A stretch of 7,023 nt of DNA from Phycisphaerales bacterium (GTDB lineage: Bacteria; Planctomycetota; Phycisphaerae; Phycisphaerales; SM1A02). Within the stretch, counting starts at the first letter, position 1. Each line of letters begins with the position of its first letter. The position numbers and the translations under genes are program-made. Below, one piece after another: positions 1-5,629 of the stretch. The notes beneath the pieces are model-generated. The model had not been told where the DNA came from and ran no database searches. It saw only the letters and a program-made list of their open reading frames with translations. The stretch covers positions 1-7,023 of the forward strand of contig JAGQOI010000447.1 of the NCBI GenBank assembly GCA_020427625.1, in the 5' to 3' direction.

Positions 1-47
1 TCCCGACGTGGTGCGGACTCCCGCGACGATGTGCCGCGCGATGCGAA

Positions 48-133
48 TGGGCCCGGTGGGAGTCGAACCCACACGAAGGTTGCCCTTCCGCGGATTTTAA
101 GTCCGCTGCGTCTGCCAGTTCCGCCACGGGCCC
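48..133 (-). tRNA. tRNA-Leu (anticodon UAA)
   Basis: Read on the minus strand this folds as a complete class II tRNA of 86 nt. The acceptor stem GGGCCCG pairs with CGGGCCC (49-55 with 127-133). A D-arm has a GCG/CGC stem. The anticodon stem GCGGA/TCCGC closes the loop CTTAAAA, which gives anticodon UAA. The long variable arm GAAGG-GCAA-CCTTC is typical of Leu, Ser and Tyr tRNAs. The T-arm is GTGGG-TTCGACT-CCCAC. The discriminator base is A (complement of position 48), as expected for leucine. CCA is not encoded, since ATT follows the acceptor stem, so it must be added after transcription. The tRNA would read UUA, and UUG by wobble, codons that are rare in this GC-rich genome. Confidence 0.96.
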
Positions 134-279
134 GTGTCGGGGGTGATCGGCATTCTAGCCGCCGGTTCTGAACGGGTTTCGACCCGCGCGCGGGACGGGC
201 GATGCGGGGCTCGCCCGGTGCCTTCTCGTCTGCGGTCGACGGTGCGATCCGGGGCGTCGAACCGGTCGATCGTCGTTCC
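134..279. other. Spacer between tRNA-Leu and the amidohydrolase operon
   Basis: The spacer holds no credible gene. Besides the tRNA promoter it contains CGGGT-TTCG-ACCCG (173-186), a 5-bp stem with a TTCG loop when read on the plus strand, and the overlapping 12-bp palindrome CCCGCGCGCGGG (183-194). Neither is followed by a T run on either strand, so no intrinsic terminator for the amidohydrolase operon can be named. Confidence 0.4.
152..157 (-). promoter_or_regulatory. Probable -10 box of the tRNA-Leu gene
   Basis: On the minus strand the hexamer TAGAAT stands 18 nt before the mature 5' end of the tRNA. It is one of the few AT-rich hexamers in a very GC-rich stretch and matches TATAAT at 5 of 6 positions. 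A transcription start about 7 nt downstream would leave a short leader of about 12 nt for RNase P to remove. The -35 is weak: TCGAAA lies 19 nt upstream of the -10. The call rests mainly on the -10 match and its position. Confidence 0.45.
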
Positions 280-1557
280 TCAGCGCACCATCTCGCTCAC
301 CACCGCGCCGTCGATCACGACGCCGATGCAGTGCGACGTGTACTCGAACGGGTCGCCGTCGTAGAGCGCGACGTCGCCGTCGCGGCCGACGGCAAGCGCG
401 CCGACGCGATCGTCGATGCCGAGGATTCGCGCGGCATCGATCGTGATCGTCGCCAGCGCCTCCTCGAACGTCAGACCGTTCGCCGCCGCGATCGCCGCCT
501 CGAACAGCACGATGCGCGTCTTCGGCACGTAACTCTCGTATCCCGCCTGGATCGCGACCGGGATCCCCGCGCGGCGCAGCGTCGCGGCCGTCTCGAACGA
601 CTGGTTCTCGCGCACGCCGACGGCGCGGGCCATGCTCGGATGCAGGATCACCGGCACGCCGGCGGCCTTGATCTCGTCGACGAGCAGGTACGACTCGGCC
701 GCGGAATCGAGCCAGACGCGGATGTCGAACTCCGCGGCGATGCGCAGCGCCGACGCGATGTCCTGCGCGCGATCGGCGGTGACGAGCAGCGGCACCTCGC
801 CGTTGAGCACGCGCCCGAGCGTCTCGAGCCGGAGGTCGCGATCCGGACGCCCGCGATGTCGTTCGTCGTCGGGCTCGTCACCCGCGTCGTCGTCGTCGGC
901 GTCGGGTCGGTCGAGACGGGCGAGGTAGTCCCGGGCCTTGATGAGTTCGCCTCGCAGCATCGCCGCCATCTTGCCGCGCGTACCCGGGGACTTGCCCTCG
1001 CCGCGCTGGGCCTCGGGAGACAGGGTGACGGCGACGGCGGCCAGCGGCACGAGCATCGCCTCGTCGACGGTGTTGCCGGTCGTCTTGACGATCATGGTCT
1101 GGCCGGAGATGAGTTCGCCGGGCGCGTGACCGGTGTGGATCGTCGTCACGCCGAACGACCGCACCCACTCGACGAGCATCTCGCGCGTGTTGTAGGCGTC
1201 GATGGCACGAAGCTCCGGCTGCATGGGGTCGGCGTGCTCGAGCTGGTCCTGATCGTGGTCGCTGTTCAGCGCGCCGGCGACCCCGACCGTGCCGTGCGCG
1301 TCGATGAGCCCCGGCGTGACGACGGCGGCGCGCAGGACGCGAACGCCCGCGGGGATCGGGGTCGTCGCGGCCGGGCCGACGGCGCTGATGCGCCCGTCGG
1401 TGATGACGACGACGCCGTCGGTGATCGGCGCGCCCGACATCGTGTGCACGACGTCGCCGCGCACGGCGACCTGGGCGTGCAGGGCGGTAGCGACGGCGAG
1501 GGCGAGCGCGGCCGCGCCGAGCGCGACGGTGCGAAGATCGTTGGTCGTGCGCTTCAC
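280..1557 (-). CDS. Exported amidohydrolase-like protein lacking its metal ligands (probable pseudoenzyme)
   Basis: This 425-residue protein has the imidazolonepropionase-like amidohydrolase fold pattern: an N-terminal beta-sandwich piece (VITDGRISAVGP), then TPGLIDAH (81-88), a barrel region, and a C-terminal GALAVGRDGDVALYDGDP (386-403). Residues 1-28 look like a signal peptide, so it should be exported. It aligns along its length with the upstream neighbour, sharing SGQT, PGTRGK and the C-terminal part. The expected metal ligands are largely gone: HxH is H88-G-T90, the HHHTH cluster is L-V-T-A-D (258-262), the barrel His pair is D284-S285, the loop Asp is G339, and the GIKMA Lys has no counterpart. 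An Asp-rich stretch (about 218-240) looks disordered. The start is GTG, overlapping the upstream stop as GTGA, with AAGGG upstream; no ATG lies nearby. The frame is intact, so a folded non-catalytic partner is more likely than decay. Catalysis by another mechanism cannot be excluded. Confidence 0.85.
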   Translation of the reverse strand: MKRTTNDLRTVALGAAALALAVATALHAQVAVRGDVVHTMSGAPITDGVVVITDGRISAVGPAATTPIPAGVRVLRAAVVTPGLIDAHGTVGVAGALNSDHDQDQLEHADPMQPELRAIDAYNTREMLVEWVRSFGVTTIHTGHAPGELISGQTMIVKTTGNTVDEAMLVPLAAVAVTLSPEAQRGEGKSPGTRGKMAAMLRGELIKARDYLARLDRPDADDDDAGDEPDDERHRGRPDRDLRLETLGRVLNGEVPLLVTADRAQDIASALRIAAEFDIRVWLDSAAESYLLVDEIKAAGVPVILHPSMARAVGVRENQSFETAATLRRAGIPVAIQAGYESYVPKTRIVLFEAAIAAANGLTFEEALATITIDAARILGIDDRVGALAVGRDGDVALYDGDPFEYTSHCIGVVIDGAVVSEMVR

Positions 1558-2870
1558 CGCATATTCCCTTCGTCGTAGCAGCAGAAGTAGGGGTCCTGAT
1601 CATGTCCCGCGCCGTCGCCGCCGGTCGCGTAGAGCCGGTCGTCGGGATCGGCGCGATCGAAGACGCGTTCGCCTTCGACGAAGGTTTCGAGCACCTTCGT
1701 GTAGACGGACAGCGGGTCGCCGTCGAGGATGATGAAGTCCGCGTCCTTGCCGGCGACGAGCGATCCGGTGCGATCGTCGAGTTCGAGGATGCGGGCGCCG
1801 TTGATCGTGAGGGCGCGGAGTGCGCCGTCGCGGCTCATGCCGGCGCGGACGGCGAGCGCGGCCATGCGGAGGAAGAGGCGCGAGTCGGTGATCCAGTCGT
1901 CGGTGTGGAACGCGACGAGCACGCCGGCGTCTTCGAGGATGCGTCCGGTCTCGTAGGACAGGTGCATCGCCTCGAGCTTGCCGCCGGGACTGTCGACGAG
2001 GATGACGGAGCACGGCGCGCCGGCCGCGGCGATCTCCTCGGCGACCATCCAGCCCTCGCTGATGTGATGGAGCACGACGCGGAAGCCGAACTCCTTCGAG
2101 AGCCGGAGGACGGTCATGATGTCGTCGTGCCGGTGGGTGTGATGGTGGACGACGCGGGTGCCGTCGAGGACTTCGACGAGCGCCTCCATGCGGAGGTCGC
2201 GCTGGGGCATCTTCGCGGCATCGCCGTCGGCGCGGGCGATGCGGTCGCGGTAGGCGAGGGCGCGGATGAACTCGCTGCGGACGATCGCGGCGGCCTTCCC
2301 GCGCGTGCCGGGAAAGGGCGGGTCGTCCTGCGGGTTGGTGCCGTTGGCCATCTTGATGCCGCCCATCATGCGGCCGTCGACGTCGTGGATGAGGAGATCG
2401 TCGATGGTGTGAGCCGCGCGGAGCTTGACGGAGACGGTCTGTCCGCTGAGCAGGTGTCCGGAGCCGGGCATGATGTTGAGGCAGGTGAGTCCGCCGGCGC
2501 GGGCGCGCATGAAGCCGGAGTCGCGAACGTTGATGGAGTCGTGGATGCGGACGTCGGGTTGCATGGGCGCGGAGGCGTCCGCGCCGCCGATGCCGCCGAT
2601 GTGACTGTGCGTGCAGATGAGTCCCGGCATGATCGTGCGTCCGGTCGCGTCGATGCGTTCGGCGTCGGCCGGAATGACGACGGCGTCGTCCGGCCCGACG
2701 GCCTCGATGCGTCCGTCGCGCACGATCAGGGTGCCGCCGTCGATGGCTTCGCCGTCGATGGGGAGGATGCGGGCGTTCGTCCACGCGCGGGCGGGCCCGT
2801 CGGCGCCGGCCGTCGCGTCGAGGCCGAGCGCGGCAAGGCCGAGACAGAGAAGGATGAGGAATCGATGCAC
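1554..2870 (-). CDS. Exported imidazolonepropionase-like metal-dependent amidohydrolase
   Basis: The protein has 438 residues from the chosen start. It has a beta-sandwich segment (TLIVRDGRIEAVGP), MPGLICTHSHIGG with metal-binding H88 and H90, GGIKMANGTNP with Lys173 (possible carboxylated-Lys position), VVHHHTHR with His242-244 and His246, VLHHISEG with His268-269, AFHTDDW with Asp324-325, and a C-terminal sandwich strand ending in KDADFIILDGDP. These are the usual ligands of the amidohydrolase superfamily, so it should hydrolyse a cyclic amide, peptide-like or related substrate; the actual substrate is unknown. The start at GTG 2870 is preferred because GAAAGGG lies 8 nt upstream and a compact signal peptide (HRFLILLCLGLAALGLDATAGA) begins at once. 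ATG at 2909 or 2906 and TTG at 2933 are longer alternatives without a visible ribosome site. The Tyr/Cys-containing tail (PYFCCYDEG) is unusual. It is the first gene of the operon with the degenerate paralog. Confidence 0.9.
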   Translation of the reverse strand: MHRFLILLCLGLAALGLDATAGADGPARAWTNARILPIDGEAIDGGTLIVRDGRIEAVGPDDAVVIPADAERIDATGRTIMPGLICTHSHIGGIGGADASAPMQPDVRIHDSINVRDSGFMRARAGGLTCLNIMPGSGHLLSGQTVSVKLRAAHTIDDLLIHDVDGRMMGGIKMANGTNPQDDPPFPGTRGKAAAIVRSEFIRALAYRDRIARADGDAAKMPQRDLRMEALVEVLDGTRVVHHHTHRHDDIMTVLRLSKEFGFRVVLHHISEGWMVAEEIAAAGAPCSVILVDSPGGKLEAMHLSYETGRILEDAGVLVAFHTDDWITDSRLFLRMAALAVRAGMSRDGALRALTINGARILELDDRTGSLVAGKDADFIILDGDPLSVYTKVLETFVEGERVFDRADPDDRLYATGGDGAGHDQDPYFCCYDEGNMR

Positions 2871-2878
2871 GGGACGGG

Positions 2879-2885
2879 CCCTTTC
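2879..2885 (-). promoter_or_regulatory. Shine-Dalgarno-like site that decides the amidohydrolase start
   Basis: GAAAGGG on the minus strand stands 8 nt before GTG 2870. The upstream ATG codons at 2909 and 2906 are preceded by a C-rich stretch with no purine-rich site. Together with the signal peptide that starts directly at this GTG, this favours the shorter protein. Confidence 0.4.
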
Positions 2886-2966
2886 GGTGCGGAGGAGGTG
2901 TCCCATCATGGCGGGAGGACGGGGGTCGGGCAAGGGAGGAGCGGCGTCGTGCGCGCCCGATCGGGA

Positions 2967-2997
2967 CCCATGGGGAATAGTGCCGCGGTCCCATGGG
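2967..2997. promoter_or_regulatory. Paired CCCATGGG palindromes in a divergent control region
   Basis: The 8-bp perfect palindrome CCCATGGG occurs at 2967-2974 and again at 2990-2997, 23 bp centre to centre, or about two helical turns. Each copy is preceded by GG(A/T), so the pair also reads as the direct repeat GGWCCCATGGG; the outer bases GGGACC and GGTCCC are also inverted repeats. The site lies between the divergently transcribed amidohydrolase operon and phosphatase gene. The right copy falls where a -35 would be for the rightward -10-like box. A dimeric regulator bound side by side, acting on one or both genes, is the inference. The regulator is unknown. Confidence 0.35.
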
Positions 2998-3015
2998 TTG
3001 GTGAGGCACCCTACC

Positions 3016-3021
3016 TATCAT
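3016..3021 (+). promoter_or_regulatory. Possible -10 box of the phosphatase gene, suggesting a leaderless transcript
   Basis: TATCAT matches the -10 consensus TATAAT at 5 of 6 positions and ends 9 nt before the ATG at 3031. A usual start 7-9 nt downstream would fall at or just before that ATG. No Shine-Dalgarno sequence lies in front of the ATG (CCCGCGACC), which agrees with a leaderless message. No good -35 is present; the palindrome at 2990-2997 occupies that place. Confidence 0.3.
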
Positions 3022-3030
3022 CCCGCGACC

Positions 3031-4008
3031 ATGACCACCGCCACCCGACCGACCGAGGATCTGCTCACCCTCCAGTGCATGGAGGTCTGGGGCGGCAACG
3101 AGGCGAACGACAGTCGCGTGAGCCTGTCGGGTCTCGATGCCTGGGTGTTCTCGCGGCCGTTCGCGGGCGAGGCGCACGGGGGCGACGTGCACTACGTCTC
3201 GAGCTGCGCGAGCGGGCGGATCTCCCGATTGCTCGTCGCGGACGTGAGCGGGCACGGCGAGGCGGTCGCGGCCATCGCGGTGGGCCTCCGCACGCTGCTC
3301 CGCCGGTACGTGAACCACATCGACCAGACGCGCTTCGTGGAGTCCATGAACGAGGCGCTGAGCCGCACGTTCGCGGACGGCGGCTTCGCGACGTCGGTCA
3401 TCTCGACGTATTTCGGTCCGACCCGCACGTTGTCGGTGAGCAACGCCGGTCATCCGCCGCCGCTGTGGTATCGCGCGAAGACGGGTGTCTGGCAGGCGCT
3501 CACCTTCGAGGCGTTCGGTCGTCCCGCCGACGCGGAGACCGACGCCACGGGCGACGGCGGCGTGCGCGATCTGCCGCTCGGGATCGTGGGTCCGACGCGG
3601 TACACGCGGGTGGACGTGCGCATCGATCCGATGGATCTCGTGGTGTTCTACACGGACTCGCTCATCGAGGCCGCGGATCACGACGGGCGCCAGATCGGCG
3701 TCGACGGTCTGCTCGAACTCGTCCGCGGGCTGGAGGACGGCGATCCCGACGCGCTCATTCCCGCGCTGCTCGCGCGGGTCGACGTCCACCGCGAGGGGCG
3801 CGATGCCGGCGATGACGTGACGGTGCTGCTCATCCGTCCGAACGGTCGCAAGCCCGTGCGCCCGCTGATCGATCGTCTGCTCCTGCCGTGGCACATGGGC
3901 AAGGCCTTCGTCGCCTCCCTGCGTCCGGGCGGCCCGCCGATGCCCTGGCCCGAGTTCAGCCTGGCTGCGATGGGCGGATTCTTCTCGGATCGGCTGAGCC
4001 GACGTTGA
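3031..4008 (+). CDS. PP2C/SpoIIE-type protein serine/threonine phosphatase
   Basis: This 325-residue protein dephosphorylates phosphoserine or phosphothreonine proteins with Mn/Mg, as in the SpoIIE and RsbU families that act on anti-anti-sigma factors. The motifs appear in order: GGD (50-52), ADVSGHG with Asp71, SNAGHPPP (137-144), LPLGI (181-185), FYTDSLIEA with Asp209, and GDDVTVLLIR with Asp241-242. The metal-binding aspartates are therefore all present. There is no sensor, PAS, GAF, response-regulator or membrane segment. About 45 residues precede the catalytic core and include MEVWGGNEAN and GLDAWVFSRPF, which I recall as typical of planctomycete members. The last 55 residues after the core (LLLPWHMGKAF and on) have no recognised domain. 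ATG 3031 is chosen because it follows a -10-like box and begins just before the conserved region; the frame is open upstream only through antisense coding sequence. Its signalling partner is not encoded nearby. Confidence 0.92.
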   Translation: MTTATRPTEDLLTLQCMEVWGGNEANDSRVSLSGLDAWVFSRPFAGEAHGGDVHYVSSCASGRISRLLVADVSGHGEAVAAIAVGLRTLLRRYVNHIDQTRFVESMNEALSRTFADGGFATSVISTYFGPTRTLSVSNAGHPPPLWYRAKTGVWQALTFEAFGRPADAETDATGDGGVRDLPLGIVGPTRYTRVDVRIDPMDLVVFYTDSLIEAADHDGRQIGVDGLLELVRGLEDGDPDALIPALLARVDVHREGRDAGDDVTVLLIRPNGRKPVRPLIDRLLLPWHMGKAFVASLRPGGPPMPWPEFSLAAMGGFFSDRLSRR

Positions 4009-4077
4009 GGTGCGTTCCGGGCTCCGGGCGTCGCGGTTCCGAGATCAATGTATTCGCCGGGTGCCGGGCCGCCTCTC

Positions 4078-4091
4078 ACGAGGTGCCTCGT
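4078..4091 (+). other. Small hairpin between the phosphatase and propeller genes
   Basis: ACGAG-GTGC-CTCGT forms a perfect 5-bp stem with a 4-nt loop, 30 nt before the next ATG. It is followed by the modestly T-rich CATCTTTCACTGTTGTT, not by a clean T run. It could be a weak terminator after the phosphatase gene or a leader structure of the next gene. The sequence does not decide between these. Confidence 0.25.
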
Positions 4092-4120
4092 CATCTTTCA
4101 CTGTTGTTCGGAGACGCCAC

Positions 4121-5470
4121 ATGCCGCGAAAGAGCCTGAATCGAGTGAGTTGTGCGACGATCATCGCCGCGATCGGCTCGTCGGCCGCGGGTCTCGTCGC
4201 GGAGCCCGGCGAACTGCTGTGGACGTTCGAGTTGTCGAACATCTCCGGCGCCTTCGTGACGGTCGCGCCGGACGGGACCATTTACACGACCGATCGCGAC
4301 CGGCTCTGGGCGCTCACGCCGGCCGGCACGGTGAAGTGGGTGTTCGATGAGGCCGGCGGCGATGGCGGGCTGACGATCGGCGGCGGCGGCCAGCCGGTCG
4401 ATCTCCTGCCCGACGGGCGTATCGTCGTCGGCGGCGGGTTCTCGATCTGGGCCCTCGATGCCGACGGCGTCATCGACTGGACGTTCAGTTGGGAGGGTGG
4501 GTTCTACAACCAGATCGACAACGGTCCGAGCGTCGGGCCGGACGGTCACATCTACGCGACCGCCGCCGTGAACGACGGATTCGGTCTCGGCGCGTTCTCG
4601 CTCACGACCGACGGCGACCTGCGTTGGCAGGACTCGCCGCAGCCGCCGCTCACGATCCTCAATGCCTCGCACAATCAGCGTGTCCGGTTCACGGACACTC
4701 GGATGATCTTCGGTTTCCTCGCGACCTCGGGTCCGGTGAGCGTGTACGGCTACGACCTCGACGGCGCGCAGACGAACTACGTCGACTACACCTGCGTCAG
4801 TTCGCCGAAGACGGACGGCGTCGCCCGCCTGCTGCTCTCCGGCCAGTGCGGCGTCCAGGCGATCGACCCCGAGTCGGACACGATCCTGTGGAGCGTCGGT
4901 CTCGGACCGGTGAACATGCTGCCGATCGCCGACGGCGACGGCATCGTGTATTCGGGCAGTTGGCATGGTCCCGTCAGTGCGATCGATGCGAGCGGGCAGG
5001 TGCTCTGGACGTCATCCAACGTCAGCCTCCAGCGAACGCTCGCGGTCAGCGATGAACACGGCGTCATGCTCTACGGCGGCGAGTCCTTCGGTCAGCCGAA
5101 CTGGGCCGGCGCGATCGACATCGCGACGGGCGAGGCGCTCTGGGAACTCCCCTTCGACACGGTCGACGGACACAACGAACTGATCTGGTCGAACGAGGCC
5201 GCGTTCTCGCCGGACGGGACGGTCGCGTATTTCACGACGCGCTTCACGAGCAACGGTGCGCCCGGCCGCCTCTACGCGGTGCGTATCGCCGACGCCCCCG
5301 GCTGCACGACGGATCTCGACGGCTCGGGTGTGGTCGGCGCCCCGGATCTCGCGTCACTGCTCGCGAACTGGGGCGAGTGCCTCGCCTGTGCCGCGGACCT
5401 CGACGCCGACGGGAGCGTCGGTCCGAGCGACCTCGCCATGCTCCTCGCGGCGTGGGGTCGCTGTCCGTAG
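4121..5470 (+). CDS. Exported PQQ-like beta-propeller protein with C-terminal GC-type dockerin module
   Basis: This 449-residue protein begins with a signal peptide (about 1-27: basic MPRKSLNR, then a hydrophobic ATIIAAIGSSAAGLV). Residues about 30-392 hold repeated propeller blades of the PQQ/quinoprotein-like type, seen in recurring phrases such as LLWTF, LWALTPAGTVKWVF, IWALDADGVIDWTF, IDPESDTILWS, IDASGQVLWTS and IDIATGEALWE. No catalytic residues of a PQQ dehydrogenase are evident, so it is more likely a binding or structural propeller. Residues 394-449 form two calcium-loop repeats, D398-D400-S402-D409 and D426-D428-D430-D437. Each is followed by a W-G motif and framed by cysteines (395/420 and 423/448). 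This is the GC-type dockerin pattern known from Phycisphaerae surface proteins, whose binding partner is not established as far as I know. ATG 4121 has GGAG 7 nt upstream and places the signal peptide at the N-terminus; an in-frame start at 4010 would bury it. Confidence 0.9.
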   Translation: MPRKSLNRVSCATIIAAIGSSAAGLVAEPGELLWTFELSNISGAFVTVAPDGTIYTTDRDRLWALTPAGTVKWVFDEAGGDGGLTIGGGGQPVDLLPDGRIVVGGGFSIWALDADGVIDWTFSWEGGFYNQIDNGPSVGPDGHIYATAAVNDGFGLGAFSLTTDGDLRWQDSPQPPLTILNASHNQRVRFTDTRMIFGFLATSGPVSVYGYDLDGAQTNYVDYTCVSSPKTDGVARLLLSGQCGVQAIDPESDTILWSVGLGPVNMLPIADGDGIVYSGSWHGPVSAIDASGQVLWTSSNVSLQRTLAVSDEHGVMLYGGESFGQPNWAGAIDIATGEALWELPFDTVDGHNELIWSNEAAFSPDGTVAYFTTRFTSNGAPGRLYAVRIADAPGCTTDLDGSGVVGAPDLASLLANWGECLACAADLDADGSVGPSDLAMLLAAWGRCP

Positions 5471-5480
5471 CGGTTTTTTT
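5457..5480 (+). terminator. Probable intrinsic terminator after the propeller gene
   Basis: CGCT (5459-5462) pairs with AGCG (5469-5472) around a 6-nt loop, extended by two G-T wobbles. It is followed at once by seven T residues (5474-5480). The stem overlaps the TAG stop. The stem is short, so efficiency may be modest; the T run also abuts the large palindrome and could belong to that repeat instead. Confidence 0.4.
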
Positions 5481-5619
5481 ACCACGGAGACACGAAGAGC
5501 ACGGAGAGAACGGCATTGGTTTCAGGATCGCGCGGCGGCGCCGACCGATTCACCGAACGCCCCCGCGTCACGATCCTCAAACCAGATCTTCCCCTCCGTG
5601 TCCTCCGTGCCTCCGTGGT
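5481..5619. repeat. Interrupted palindrome of the CACGGAG repeat type
   Basis: The arms 5481-5510 and 5590-5619 match as inverted repeats at 24 of 30 positions, all six differences being A/G transitions. Pairing resumes further in: GGTTTCAGGATCG (5518-5530) with CGATCCTCAAACC (5571-5583), and CGCGGCGGCG (5531-5540) with CGCCCCCGCG (5558-5567), each with one mismatch. This leaves a loop of about 17 nt. Each outer arm has three tandem CACGGAG-like units of 8-9 bp. Sequences of the ACCACGGAGACACGGAG type are familiar as dispersed intergenic repeats in many environmental bacteria, including planctomycetes. It lies in a convergent spacer. No open reading frame inside it looks real. A non-autonomous mobile element or a folded transcript end are both possible. 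Confidence 0.75.
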
Positions 5620-5629
5620 GAACCAGATC

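Noticed and set aside
183..194. CCCGCGCGCGGG palindrome as an operator or terminator.
   Set aside because: It is simple CG-rich sequence expected by chance at this GC content, with no T run and no promoter element around it.
280..1557. Calling the second amidohydrolase a pseudogene.
   Set aside because: There is no frameshift or internal stop, the signal peptide and coupling to the upstream gene are intact, and only the catalytic residues are changed. A pseudoenzyme fits better than decay.
202..1578. Plus-strand open frame of 458 codons opposite the degenerate amidohydrolase gene.
   Set aside because: It is the antisense of a gene with clear fold motifs and a signal peptide; its Arg/Asp/His-rich product has no recognisable domain.
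2871..2933. TTG 2933 or ATG 2909/2906 as the start of the active amidohydrolase.
   Set aside because: They add up to 21 residues before the signal peptide and have no Shine-Dalgarno-like site. They are kept as alternatives because leaders in this group are often weak.
1600..3894. Very long open frames of about 740-760 codons on both strands across the amidohydrolase and phosphatase genes.
   Set aside because: They are shadows of GC-rich coding DNA: the translations are low-complexity Arg/His/Pro or Ala/Gly/Asp strings with no family motif, and they span two oppositely oriented real genes.
4091..4966. Minus-strand open frame of 291 codons opposite the propeller gene.
   Set aside because: The product is Arg/Val/Asp-rich without motifs, while the plus strand encodes repeated propeller blades.
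5481..5619. The palindrome as a CRISPR array.
   Set aside because: The 8-9 bp units are directly adjacent with no spacers, and the two arms are inverted, not direct, repeats; no cas gene is present.
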